Below, in pieces: positions 1 through 12,739 of a stretch of DNA of 64,000 nt (the first letter of the stretch is position 1; the number at the start of each line of letters is the position of its first letter). Location: assembly GCA_028023455.1 (NCBI GenBank), contig JAQFVV010012509.1, positions 1,984,001-2,048,000 of the forward strand, read 5' to 3'. The position numbers were made by a program, and so were the translations under genes. The DNA comes from Epiperipatus broadwayi (Eukaryota > Onychophora > Udeonychophora > Euonychophora > Peripatidae). A model generated the notes under the pieces. It was not told the origin of the DNA, ran no database searches, and was given only the letters and a program-made list of their open reading frames with translations.

Positions 1-309
1 ATAATTGTCAACAGCCTGCACCAAAGAACCAGCCTCCTAACGACCGCCATCACCCCCAAGGAAAAAAAGAGGAGTGCAGACCCATGCCCGGAAAATTATT
101 GTAGCAAAGCCCTCATCAAAGTTTCAAAATTTGGAGGTGGTCCAAATCAGACCAACCACCTTACAAACTCTAATTTTAAAGTTAACCAAAGAAAAAAAAT
201 GATTAGCTCAAATCATCACTGCCATAATAAACAAGCCATCAGGGGGTTGAAACAGCCTCCAAAGTATGCTTCATTGTTGTTAACTCTTGATACATGTCAT
301 ATATTCTAA
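1..309 (+). other. Open reading frame entering from the left edge
   Basis: Frame 1 stays open for 102 codons from the first base to TAA at 307-309. This is unusual in such AT-rich DNA, and the stretch is clearly less AT-rich than what follows. The peptide is polar and basic (e.g. TPKEKKRSADPCPENY) and matches no family I recognise. It could be the last exon of an upstream gene, an exon or UTR of the 5' end of the 4E-T gene, or a repeat. There is no usable ATG near the start, and no acceptor can be judged at the edge. Confidence 0.3.
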
Positions 310-2440
310 ATACTAGTTCAACTCATCCGACTGCAAGATTCTCCAGGGATTATGATCTAGCTTATTTATTTCCATTTGATTATTCCAATTATGAACAGAG
401 TGATTAGCATTGTAGGATTCTTGCTTATTGTTTGGTTGTACAGTAGAGCTGAATGGCAACCACTCTGTTATAGTAACTAGTTTCTGTAACCATGTTGTGG
501 ACTTGATTGTAGTAGGATCCCAACTGGGACTCTTGTATTGATCCTATTTGAATTCTGCTTATGTTAATTGAAATCTAGGTCTTGATTAGTAGTCAAGGTT
601 TCAATTGTGTAGTGTAAAAGTTTGCCATCTTTGGATTATTCCTAATCATTGTTGGATTAAAGGAGTTGAGTGAATTGCAGCTTCAATATCTTTGTTTGGG
701 TCTATACCATCATTTGAACTTGGTTTTTATCTTTAAATCATTGTTTTTTGGCTCAGGAAACACTTCGTTCTAATTCTGTGTCAATTTGAAAGTTTTCTAT
801 TCTTTTTGTGGTACCCCAATCGCACTGAAAGTGGCCCAGTAATTTTGATCTAATCATCAGAAAAAATTAATTCTTGTGCAGCGAGATGGCTTAAAACATA
901 ATCTATAATGCTTGATTCTAAAATTGAGATTGAATTCATATTTAAAATAATTTTCCCCTCCTGCACTGTTCTACCGCATTCAGCCACGATGATATCGTAA
1001 CTTTTTTCTTATGAACGAATTAACGCTGGGATTTCTTTTTTTTTTTTAATTTCCATAGGTTTATGATTACTTTTGTGTCTAGTTTGTTTCTTGGTCTATT
1101 TCCTGATTTGTTTGCAGCTGTAGAATCTTGCTATATCTGATGCTATTGTGAAATTCTTGAGACTATCTTTATTAAGCTTTTTCTTTTTTTTTTTTTTCCA
1201 ACGTTTTCAATAAAATTTGACCCGCCAACTATATCTCAATTAATCCTATCATTAAGCTTAGGATTTCTAGTAACTTTTTTTTTTATTTATTTGGTTTCGT
1301 TTTAAAATCTTTTTCCTTAGTTTTATTCCTGCTCAAATGATTCTAAGATTTCCTTGTACTGGCTTTTGCCTTTTTTAATGGCAGCCATTTGCATAGAACG
1401 ATACGATTGATAATTTCAAATACTTTAGAGTGAAAACTGATTTCAAATTTCTTGTAAAGGTGATGAAATGATAAAACAAGTACTCACCTATATCTTGGCA
1501 AACTTTTTCCCCCATAAACTCAAACTTGAAAGCATAATGAGTCTCATTCTTCTGGTGCCAGTGAACAGTCAACTGCTCCAGCTGGCAACAGGAAGCATAA
1601 TCACAGTGAGTTATCATTTTCAATTTTGTTGCTTTGCAATTTTATTGAATTTTTTATTTCTTCATTCATATTTATGACTATTATTTTTTATATCTACAAT
1701 GCAATTATATGCAAAATTGAGAATATTGATAAAGATGGTCACTAGTTTTATGATTTTTTTTTTTTTTTGTAAAATTAGTAGTAAATGTATATTTTTGCCA
1801 CAAAACATGATTTTAATTCAAACGTTTAGCTATCAATGTATTTAACAAGTCATAGGATTATTTATCATCCTCTTAATGAGTCAAGAATGTCAAAGCATCT
1901 TTTCCTAAGATCATTATGAAATAAAATGCTGGATGATATGTGCATAATTTAATGAAAAAGTAATTTGGTAGGGTATGAAAATAAAATTCAGCATCATACC
2001 CACATTGAGCAGTGTTATCTGGCCATATGATAGCTTACAGATATAGCTAATATGGTAACTAACTTAATGATTAAACCCAGCACTCTGCATTATTTAGAAT
2101 TATTTTATCACAAAATTCTTTTCAGAGTACTAGTTATATTTCCAGATATATCATCTAATCCTAAATTATTAATAAAAGGTATAATCCATTCAAGATAGTT
2201 TCTTATTTATATATGAAGCTGGTGAGAGTCATGGCATTGGATATCACCTTCAGAATGAATGATTATATTTTGAACTATTTTTCTATACTTTTATTAATTT
2301 TTCTCTATTATTATTTCTAGGTAAAACATAGACATGTACAAAAATAAGAATATGCTGGGTTAACTAAAAAATTAACAACATCGATGTGATTACATAATGA
2401 TTATATACTGTAACAGTAAAATTTGTACATCCACGCAACA
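310..2440. other. AT-rich noncoding sequence
   Basis: No coding block, RNA gene or repeat recognised. Several T-rich runs occur (1037-1048, 1185-1197, 1758-1769). The short ORFs at 1375-1623 and 1468-1677 overlap on opposite strands, have no domain signature and look like chance frames. An AATAAA at about 1209 could be a polyadenylation signal for the open frame at the left edge, but nothing else supports this. Confidence 0.4.
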
Positions 2441-2449
2441 AAATCCAGA

Positions 2450-2540
2450 GTATAGGTAAAACACACTAAAACTGATTGAATCTAGATGATGAGATCCAGA
2501 GTTCGATTCACATTCGATCTTTTCACCCTTTACACATGAG
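2450..2540 (+). repeat. Weak tRNA-like SINE head
   Basis: The segment has a B-box-like GAGTTCGATTC near 2502-2512, preceded by GAATCTAGATGATGAGATCC and an A-box-like GAGTATAGGTAAAACAC about 45 bases upstream. Its order and wording resemble the tRNA-like repeats near 41000, 51730 and 60730. It is degenerate, so the call is tentative. Confidence 0.3.
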
Positions 2541-5500
2541 TTCAATTTAACTTTGGGCCAATTGTAAGAAAGGGTGGAACAAGGGACTCGGGGAATAAGT
2601 GATCAAACTAGTAATAAATTAACTGAATATACACATACAATGGCCAAGTGAACTAATAATATATTAATAATTAACCACCAAGTCTAATAGAGAGGTTTAT
2701 ATATATATAAAATGATGCATAAATAAATTTATATGGAGTTGGATGCAAACGGATTTACTAACAATAAGGACATAGAAACGAGTTATATTTTAAATAATAA
2801 TTTAATAAAGAAAATAAATTATAAATAAAATACACAAAATTATATAATTGGTATGTGGAAAACTATGCTCGCAGGCATTACTTAATGAGATTGGTATTTA
2901 TACATTATCTCAATAAAAGGGTTTAATAAAGTGATGCGCGGTATTCATATTTATGCCTAAGTTAATATGCCAAATCCTAGCTATTTTGCAGTTTTCTAAA
3001 TCATACGGAACATATTAGTCAAAGTTATTTAACTAATCATACAGCACTTCTGGGGTTTCTGTCTATATATAACAAATTAAGAGTTGAGCACACAATCAGG
3101 TTTGAAGATACACAGGTCAGCGTATTAGCTTAGATTAGAGTTCTTAATGCTGAATAAACATTTAATATAAGGGAAAGAGAACTGGTTTACTCTCACTTAT
3201 ATACAGTGTGGCGTACATTAAAATATTAAAAAAACTAAAGAGGGTGCGAATGGGTCGTTATTCATGGGCTTCAGCATTGTGCTCGGTGCCCTACAACCGA
3301 ATGACTTGCTATGAATATGGGAACATTAATTTTTCAGAGTTGGATAAGCTTTAATATAATAATCTGGACGCTTATGTTCCAGTTTTAAAATAGTTTGCTT
3401 TCTAAGTGGACGAGCGTGATCTCCGCCAGCGACTCATCGGGAAACATGCTGCAAGCAGTTAATGTACAGAAAGTACTTAGTAAGGACACTGTCACATCCT
3501 ATATATATACATAATGTAAATATATTTAATTTAACATGCTTTAAAAATAGATAGTGTTTATTTGCATATCTATATAACCCAGTTCTCAAGACTAGTATCT
3601 CAAATATACTACTTAGGGACTAAATTAATTAGTAACCTAGCTTAAGTTATCACCCGCATCTCTAACATATATAAATCTAGGAAGGAGAATCATATTCAAA
3701 GGGCAGTTACTGATAAAACATTACAAATATGCTTTAATAGTATTCCTGTGGCTAATTCCTATGACATATGGTTTACATATATAGAAAGTTATAATTCCTA
3801 ACTCTAGTTAAGCAAACTACCTCTTTATCTAGGCTGAAACTGATTACTACAATATTAATCAATACATCAATCAGTTAAAATAATATCTCCAAACAAGCAA
3901 GTTAAGGATAATAATTCCATTATTTAACATTTATTACATGAAAATATCTTCGCAAAGAAATAGTCCAAAATTATATATATATAAGTATTCGCGGTTTAGT
4001 TATTTGGCATATTAATTACATACAATAATAAAAGACAAAATTATGAAAGTAAATTGAAATAGATTAGATAGACATAAAAGACTGCAGAAATATATATCAC
4101 TTGAATTAGATTATTAAAATGTTTTACATTTTAAGAGTGATTTTAAATTATAAATTTTTCATTCAGACAAGATTGAGTTTTACATAGATTAGCATTTAAT
4201 AGATTTATCTACAAAATTTAGAATACAGATTTTAAATGTAGATTTCTTCTATAGCTAGCTTAGATAGATATTGGAAAGTTAATAGTTTGTAAACAGAGGT
4301 CTGCGGAAATTTATAAGTTACCAGTTGTCTTCACTGCGGCTTCAGGCACACGGGACAATACGTTGGCACTCTTCTTCCTTAGGATAGATGGCTTGGTTTT
4401 GCATGGAGATCATCTTACAGCAGGCTGCTTTGCTGGGATGTTATTCATCGCATTTTAAAGGACCACACTCCCATTCCTAGCGGGGAGAAAACGGTAAGTT
4501 GAAGCATTTCTACCTCGCCATTTCAAAGATAAAACTTGCATGGATTCAGCTTACAACTCTATATTATTTATCTGATCTGACTATAAAATTTGGATTATTT
4601 ATATTTTTCCAATTTTGACAATCTGGTTGTTCACTAGCTCATATGCAAAAAAAAAATCCATTAGCTTACCTTAGAAAAACATATTTAATTACTAAATTTT
4701 AATTTTAATTCTGTTTTTTTACCTTTTACTTCCCTGGTTTAATATTGCCATTCGAATGCATTTTGTTGTCAATTTTATTCAATTCTAAGAATTGTTTTTG
4801 TAAATTTAGGGTTATAAAACTAGACTCAAGGTTATATTTGGACATCTGCGGTGGTCTAATTAAAATTGTTTACAACTTAAGCTAAAAGCTGAATTTCTAA
4901 TTAGTATAAAACTAATTCTTTCATTATATATGTAGGATGCTAGTATCTGGAATACATTTATATATATGCGATTTCAGCAAAATAAAATACAAAATTGACT
5001 AATATTTTAGATTAAATTGCTTTTTAAACTCGCAATTTTTAAAATAAACATATATCTGTAATATATGCATATACTAATTTAATTAGACTTCTTGATTGCA
5101 TATATATGTGTGCGATCCCACATATATAGTCATTTAATGTTCTTTGTGTGGGCACTCTGAGAGGGTTTAAATCTGGCATAGGTATTGGTGTGAGGATAAA
5201 ATAAGTGAAGCAGACAAGTGATCAAAATTGACTGTTTCAATAAATGTCCATTTAATGGTTTGAATGTTTATTTTCATGAAATATATATATAGTCATTTTC
5301 TAGCTAAATACTAGTTTTACTTTTAATTCATCAAATTATAGACTTGGCAATATATGATAACACTTGAGATTTGTCTACCTTATATTGTAAATGTTAACAT
5401 ATAAAAGAAAGTAAAGAGAAAAAATATTGTGTAAAGAAAAATCAGTAAATTTTATTTAGATGTACAAAATCTTGATCTATCTTTTTAAGGAATTAAGAAG

Positions 5501-5680
5501 ACTTTTTCCAAAATCTCAAAAATAAAGATTTAAAAAAAATTATATATATAAATGAATTAGTTTTTTATAAATTAAATTATATATATTTCAAGCTTAGGCT
5601 TTTCAAATTCAAATAATTAAGTTTCTTACTGGTATTAATTACTATGCTGTCTATGCATATATGTTTATTATTAGGTATCT
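2541..5680. other. Unassigned sequence with less AT-rich patches
   Basis: Two patches, about 3100-3480 and 4290-4510, have near-balanced composition in otherwise AT-rich DNA and may be transposon or LTR pieces. The second ends in GAGAAAACGGTAAGTTG, which resembles a 5' splice site, and part of it can be read without stops. No 4E-T motif or known domain appears. I see no tandem array or RNA gene here. Confidence 0.3.
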
Positions 5681-5688
5681 TATATATC

Positions 5689-6860
5689 AGGGGTGACCAA
5701 ACTTTTAGATGTTGGGGGTGACGGAGCATCTGAGGGCAATTATGTTTTTTTTCAGGCTTTGAACCGGAAACCAGAAAAAAAAAAACATTATTTTTGTCGG
5801 AACAAAAATCAGAATGGAAAAAAATAATGGTTCAAAGTTCTAGTTTTTTGAGAATATATTTTCAAATTTGTATTTTTTTTATAAGGGCTTTTTAGATACT
5901 CGGAAATATTGGTGAAGTTTTTAGAAGATACAAATTGATGATTTTTTTTAATAAGATACAAACTGTTGACATTTTATATGACTATTATTAAATTATCTTA
6001 GCTTCTTCTATTTTTACAATTTGTCCATGTTGCTCTATAAAATATTTATTAATGGACTGTTTTCCATAAGGATACTCATATGCAACTTTAACACGCTTTC
6101 AAACCACTAATTTTTTTATTTTGCTGATTTTACGGTCATTTTATCAAAAATATGTTATGATGCTGCCCTTTTTATAATTATTTTAGAACTAAAAAATCAA
6201 TAATATTTAAATGTAAAGTTATAACAATGAGATAAGGCCTATTTTCCAAGGTGCTGATTGATTGTCTCACATTCTCTACAAAAGGGAACACTTGTCAACA
6301 ATTTTGACAGTTCTAAGTTCCTTGTTTTGATTTTCAAAATGAAATGTATGTTTTAGACTATTTTTTATATATTTATTATTTTCATAATATATGTGTGAAA
6401 ATATTATTTTAGAAGTATAGTTCAGATTTTAATAAAAATTATTTACTTTTAAACAAAATTAAATTGAGAAACAAATAAGTGATGATGTAGGCCGTATTTT
6501 GTAATAGGTTACAAGAAATACGATAATTTTATGTTGTCCACTATAGATTATTTTTATCAATTATAAATACAAATTTATTTTTGAAAAAACTTTAATTTAC
6601 TTGAATAATCTGACAAATTATTGATTTGTTTTTTAGAAACTAAACTAAATTGAGTATAATTTTAAAAGATAAATATATATGTTTACTGCTGATTCTGTAA
6701 TTGACCAATCAAAAATTTAGAACTTTAATTCATCAGCCAATAGGTATTTTGAATAAGGTAACGGTTAAATTATGATTATTAAATTATTATACGAAGTGTT
6801 TTAAAAAGTTTACAACTTCTTTGTTTTAAAATCAGTCCATTAAAATCCTTGTTTCTCCAG
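5689..6860. repeat. Decayed repeat sharing its interior with the 38.5-40.0 kb element
   Basis: CAGGGGTGACCAAACTTTTA at 5688-5707 looks like a hAT-type terminal sequence. The part from about 6040 to 6790 matches 38910-39560 in the same orientation: both have a TTTTGACAGxTCxxAAGTTC stretch, a TTTTAGACT stretch and two CCAAT boxes flanking AAAACTTTAATTCA-type sequence. This is an old copy of the interior of the element annotated at 38532. Whether the hAT-like end belongs to the same element is uncertain. Confidence 0.5.
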
Positions 6861-7846
6861 GATAAGATATTTTCATTTCTCCTTGGGGAAAATGGCAATT
6901 AAATATTTTTAAGAATTTTAGCTCTAGCATTACACAAAAATAATTTAATTCTTTTCAGTTTCTTCCAACCTGGGTTTATTTTTGAAATCAACAATAACAA
7001 CAGGTGGTATTTTAAATTTAACTATTTTTAAACAAAAATAATTTTGAATTTTTACTTTTTTTATTTTTTATATTTTAATCGGCTTTGAATTTATCATTAT
7101 AATTTGTCATTGATCACGTTGACACCTAGTGCCCTTGCAGTTGACATCTTGGCCACCTCTGTTATTATATATCTTGATTTAGAAAGTTCGTTATTACTTT
7201 AAAACAAGATTTCCTTTCCTAGTTTTCTCTCTAAATCCAAGTTTGAATTATTGCAGGTCAGTTTCACTAATGTGTTAGTATTTTTAGTCTTGACCAGTAG
7301 TTATGCATTAGCATATCAAATCAACTTAAATTTTGACATTGTTAACATATCTCTTTGTACAATGGCTACAACTTGAAACCCATTCTAAGTCTTAACAATG
7401 AACTGATGTCTTTTCTGATGATCCTTAACCAATCATTTTAATAAAGTTATATTAAGCATAAGCATGGTTTATCATCAGTGGAATAGTCTTCCATATATGT
7501 AGCTTACTTCCTTACTTCTGTAGGTTGAAAGCTAAGTATTGATATAGCTAGAGTTTATTGTTGCTAATGTGTTGATCTTTTTATTAAGACAACTTTGTTG
7601 TCAGCAGCAAATACTAGATGAATTATTATTTTATTGCTGAAGTTATACCCATCCATCTTTCAACCAAAAAATAAAGCTCACAAATTATCCCCCTCCCCTT
7701 CTTGCTCAGGGTGTTGTCTAAAAAATATCTCTGATCATTTCATCTTTTCTGAATATATATATTTATCATTTACATTTTTAATTGATTGAACTTACCACTT
7801 CGAGATAATGTTATATGTATTCACCATGACCAATCCCTTGTCTCAT

Positions 7847-8743
7847 ATACACCTGGGTCTCATTCTATGCGGATTATTTTATGCGATTTTGAAGTTATGC
7901 GATTCATTTTTCTTCTTAATATCTTTCATATTTCACTATATTTATTAGATATCAAGAAATTTAAATTACTTGACGTTATTTTGGCAGTTAACGTGAATAT
8001 GGCCTGAAGCTGTATTTAGAATTTTAGCTTCTATGTAAATAACCTATTTATACCAGTGAGTAAATAATAATAATAGATTTATACTTATATATAAAAATAT
8101 TGCAATAATTATTCAAAAAAATTACTTTTAAAACGTATATTTTGTTACATATAACAGAAATAAATAATTTTTTAGATTTTTAAAATAAAAAATGAAGATT
8201 TTATAAACTGAAAATAATCTTTCAAATGATAATGTTAATTTTTTTGTTTTGATTACGATCTCATTTTTTTAATATAGAAACAAAACCATTAACACAGCAC
8301 AAGACTGAAAATGGCGCTAGTTGTACATCACAGCACGAATAAAAATAAAGTGGCTAATTTCTCTGGGCATAATTGCTGAGAGATTCTTGACTTCATTTAA
8401 GGAGCAGCCACAATACATCACATCACATCTGATTTCTTACTAGTTTATGTATGAAAAATGTAAAATTAAATACTGTAGTTAATAAAAAAAAGTAAAAAAG
8501 TTTGTCTTGTATTAATTTTTTTCAAATATTTGAAATTTTTTATTAGTCATACATTATTTGCTTATTTTTTTAATGCAAATTTTAAAGTAATTTTTCTTTC
8601 TTGTTTTGCTTTTATGCGAATTCTGATAATTATAACCCCTATCCCCCATTTTTCAAGGTAAATTAAGTCTATTTTTGTATGATTTTTTTTAATCCGTGTT
8701 TGCTGTGGAACTTATCTACTGTATAAAATGAAACACAGGTGTA
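7847..8743 (+). mobile_element. Tc1/mariner-like MITE, copy 1
   Basis: About 0.9 kb bounded by imperfect inverted repeats: CACCTGGGTCTCATTCTATG on the left and the complement of a decayed version (GAAACACAGGTG) on the right. Both ends are flanked by TA, as expected for a TA target duplication. The interior is noncoding. The same element lies inverted at 27793-28760 and as a longer variant at 38532-39953. The ORF at 7786-8007 crosses the left end and is spurious. Confidence 0.75.
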
Positions 8744-9289
8744 CTGAATTATTCAATTATTAAATATGAAATTGTTTTGATTTCCAGCCTTGAATAGTTC
8801 TGAAAATCACATAACAGCCTTTTTTTATCTTTCTTACAAAATCAAAATGCTTCAAATAAATAAATGAGCAATGAAAATAGTTGTACATTGTAAATTTGTA
8901 TCTAATAGATACATGTCATTTTATATAAGAAGTTAATATTTATGTATTTTATCTACATGATGCCTTAGTGTTAAAATCTTTATTTTTAAGTTTTCTAATT
9001 TATTTCCTGTATATTTTTATACTATTTTAGATTTAAATTCACATTGACGTTCTGATCCAATAATAGTCATCACAATATATATATATTATAATAGTACAGA
9101 CTCTGAGGGTTACCTGGGATGATGGAATTCTTTATTATCAACCGCAGTTCAATTAAAATTAAAATTTTAGATATAAATTTAATACAAAAGTAATGAGCAT
9201 GTGATCATGATTGATCAGCACATCTAACTATGTTAAGTATAAGCATAATTAATTATAAATTCACCAGCATTACACAAAAGTAAAAATCA

Positions 9290-9366
9290 TCAGTCAACCT
9301 TGTGACTAGATTTGAAATGGGTCTGCTATAGACCAGGCTAATTATTTAGCCCTTACCAAGTGGGGC
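9290..9366 (-). repeat. tRNA-derived SINE head (family C)
   Basis: Read on the - strand it has a tRNA-like A box (GGGCTAAATAATTAGCCTGG) followed by TCTATAGCAGACCC and a B-box-like CATTTCAAATC. The same arrangement recurs at 46999-47072. Two similar copies argue for a dispersed SINE and against a functional tRNA gene. The flanks (9200-9460) may include more of the SINE body. Confidence 0.6.
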
Positions 9367-10089
9367 AGATTATATAAGCATTAATTTGGAGGCACAAACT
9401 TGAGCACTAATCCTTCAGAATATAGAACAATAGAAACAATAATTCTGGGATATTAAAACATACTGATCATCATCAATGCTCAGGTCAAAAGCATGCTGTA
9501 GAAGAAATGAATAGGTATGAAGTGTTTTATTCCATTGCCTGTAAAGAAATCGGTTGTAATGCTATTTAATGTTTTAACATGATTGCAACAGCATGTTTAT
9601 CAGTATAAAGTCTAAAAGTGATTTACTGGTTAATTTTGTTTTTTCAAGTCACGAAAATAGTTGTGGACACGAGTATTATCTTTAAAATATCACTACTGTG
9701 TGCAATGAATAAAATTATAGAAAGAGGAAGCTGAAAGAGGCTTGGTTTATTGTGAAGTCTAAAAATGTTATCAATTAGTGTAACACTAGTGTTCCACTGA
9801 GCATGCACTGGAATGTTAATCTTTCAGTTCCAATATGTCACCATGATTTTGGTATACTGTACCGAAAGTGCTTGGCAAATTGTTCTTTGTGATTAATGTT
9901 TTTTGAATTTTGGCTGTTCTGTTTATCACGATGTATATGTGAAGAATAATTTTCATTATCTGACCGAGTTTTTATATTATTTAAAAAAAAAAGAAAATAT
10001 ATTTAATATATTAGATAATAAATATGTAAGAAAAGTAGAAAAATGCATAAATGATATATAAAATTGAATGTAAAACATATAAAAGTATA

Positions 10090-11150
10090 AAAACTAATTA
10101 TGTAGGTGAGACAAAAAATTCAATTTCTACATGATTAGATTAACATAGTACGATCTGATAAGAGGTCACCTATTTATTTGCATTCATTAGAAACAGGTCA
10201 TAGGTTTGAGAAGGATAATATAAAAATGATTAATTATACAAGTAATAGAAAGGATAGGAAAATTAAAGAGGCAATATTGATTAAAAATATAAAACCAAAT
10301 CTTAATAGGGATTTTGGGGTAAAGACAATTTTACGAATAATTATGTTATTATTAATAATAGTTTGAATATAAAAAGGTTTAAAAAATAAAGTTGAAGAAA
10401 ATGATAGACGGAGGTGTTAAGTAAGTATAAGAATTTTTGAAAATTTGTCAGTTGGTTTTTGGAAATAGGATTAAATGAATTTGAAAAGAATGTGGAAGTA
10501 TGGGGGTTGTTTAATATATCTATAAAGATATTACATATGGGAAAGAGAAAGGTGAATAATTCTATGTGTCTGTATGTTTAAAAAAAATCAGATATATTAA
10601 TCTTTAACTGAAGTTGAAAGTTTATATCTGTGCTAGAAATAATCTCTATTTTAGTAAATGATTAGCAATAATCATTATTGTAATTATCTGAGGTGGATGG
10701 TGGCAATGTTGTGAATGGAGTGAGTTTGATAATTGTAAATTAAAATATAACAAGGATTATAAAGATGTAAGTATTTAGTAATGTAATAAAAAAAAGGTAA
10801 TTTATAATGTAAAAAAGTTAATAGTTAAATATATAATAAAAATAAAGGTTAGAAGTAATTAAGAAAATATAACAAAAAATAATAATAAAATGATAGATTA
10901 AATAGTAGAGTTTAAAAATTAAAGTTTTAAAATTATAATAAAATTGATTTTGAATAATTTAATAATGAAATGTTATAAATAAGAAAATAAAATTAGTTAA
11001 GAGTAGAATAATAAAATAGAAAATGATTATTTATAATGGTCAGGCCAAGTTATATGTTTTTGATTGAATTGTATGATTATATATTTGTATATTGTAGCTA
11101 GCTTTGATGATGACTGCAGGACAGTCGAAACTGTAAGAGTAAAGTTTTGG
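10090..11150 (+). pseudogene. Penelope-like element tail with GIY-YIG domain
   Basis: The remnant begins with YVGETKNSIST, the GIY-YIG start of a Penelope endonuclease. After two or three broken codons comes HSLETGHRFEKDNIKM, then RKDRKIKEAILIKNIKPNLN at about 10247-10306, the classical end of this domain. The reverse transcriptase part is missing (5' truncation). About 800 bp of purine-rich 3' sequence follows, ending in a hammerhead-like motif near 11105. The 62-codon ORF at 10178-10366 is this domain's C-terminal half. It is a dead copy. Confidence 0.8.
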
Positions 11151-12720
11151 TGTAAAAAATAGTATCGTTAAGTGTATAAGAAGTTGGAAATGGTATGATA
11201 TGTAAACATAGAAATCAATACATAAAGAAAGGAGGCAGAAGAAGAAAATTGTATTACTTCTATAAGAAAATAGTTGTGAATTTCATAAGTATCATATTAT
11301 TTATATAGACACTTACTTAAAAATATCCAAGTTTTGTTTTTAAAAAATATTATGTTTGCCTATCTAGATTTTATGTGTGCATATTGTCTGTAAAAGAATT
11401 CACATTTAATAAATCAAATCTGCTTAATATAAATAAGATTCAAGCTTAATCAGTTTGTAGATTAGTGATAGATATTAAGGGGTTTAGCTTAATTGATCAT
11501 GTCATAGTTTACAATTCAGAAATTGGCTATTATTTATAATTTGTAATATCTTGTTTTCTCAATGAGTTAATAGAGTTTTATGCCTCACTCTTAATACTGT
11601 ATTAGCAAAGGGATTGACAAATTTTTTGATGGAATTAAAAAAGGAGTAGGTAGATAAGTGTTTATGATATCAGATGAGGCTATTCAAGGATAAATAGATT
11701 GGAAAATTAAAAGCAAATTTTATTGAATGAAAATAGGTTAGTAGAAATAATATATTGAATTATATGAAGAGTCAATAATTTAGTGAACTAGAATGATGTT
11801 TTAATATGCCAAATTAATAGATAGAGAATTTATTTCTATGTATTTGTATAAGAAATGAGATAAATGTGTAGAGAATATATTACAATTATTTAATCATGGG
11901 GATGTGAAAATTGATAGATAAGTAGATGAAAGGAAATGCACCAGAATTATGTAAAATATTAGTGAAAAAAGTAGTTTAAAGATATGTAATAATAAAAAAG
12001 AAATTAAATATGGTTTTCTAACACTAAAAGTAACTGTTATTTTGTGTATGACAGAAGCATTGGATATTAAATAAAGAAGACAAAAATTAAATAAAAATTT
12101 GGATTGTAATTATAATTTATGTAGAGATGTTAGAAATAGTATTGAACATTTATTTGTTGGAAATACTTCAGAAAAAATATATGGAGTTGGGAAGAAGCAA
12201 GTGTAAAGAGTGATTTTTTTTTCTTTGTTTAAATCTTTGTGACAAGTGCATGAAACATGAGGTTAAGGTATTGTAAATAACAACGTTTTTGATTTTAAAT
12301 GTAATAGAAAAAAGAAAAAATTATCAGTGCTGGGAGAATGATTTTATGATTGTAGATTAGGAAGATTTAATATGATTAATAGGATCTCTGTCACATAGCC
12401 TTCTCACAGAAACTTTAGACTTCATTTAAAGAGAAAACATTTTGTTACATTTTCATTTACCATTGTCAAGCTTCCTCCACTCACAACTTTGACGCCATCC
12501 ATTTCAGATAAATACAATAATGATTTTTACTAATCATTTTCGAAACTAGACATTATCTCTAGCACAGATATAAACTTTAAACCTCAGTTAAAGATTAATA
12601 TATTTGATTTTTTTTATTTATTGTACACACATGGAATTATTAACCTTTCCCATGTGTAATATCTTATAGATATAATAAACACCTTCATACTTCCCCAATC
12701 TTTTTAAATTCACTTAAATA
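10470..12720. repeat. Inverted pair of Penelope 3' sequences
   Basis: Bases 10470-10755 and 12435-12720 are similar in opposite orientation. The shared parts include TATTAATCTTTAACTGA, AAAGTTTATATCTGTGCTAG and ATGATTAGxAAxAATCATTA. The arms are about 285 bp, separated by about 1.7 kb. The spacer, especially 11620-12370, is strongly purine-rich on the + strand and can be read as a heavily broken protein frame that I cannot identify. Confidence 0.65.
11105..11131 (+). ncRNA. Hammerhead-ribozyme-like motif in the Penelope 3' region
   Basis: The order is TGATGA, then a perfect 5-bp stem GACTG/CAGTC around a CAGGA loop, then GAAAC. This resembles the CUGANGA, stem II, GAAA core of hammerhead motifs known from Penelope-like elements. 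The C of the core is T here and one extra base lies before the stem, so catalysis is doubtful. Confidence 0.35.
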
Positions 12721-12739
12721 AAAATATAATAAAAAGATA

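Noticed and set aside
1375-1677. Overlapping ORFs on both strands
   Set aside because: No recognisable domain and no splice context; random open frames.
4290-4510. Possible upstream 4E-T exon ending in GGTAAGTTG
   Set aside because: A short open frame exists, but there is no eIF4E-binding motif and no similarity to 4E-T; it is kept only as an unassigned patch.
9290-9366. Functional tRNA gene
   Set aside because: The A and B boxes are degenerate, the cloverleaf does not close, and a similar copy exists at 46999; a SINE is more likely.
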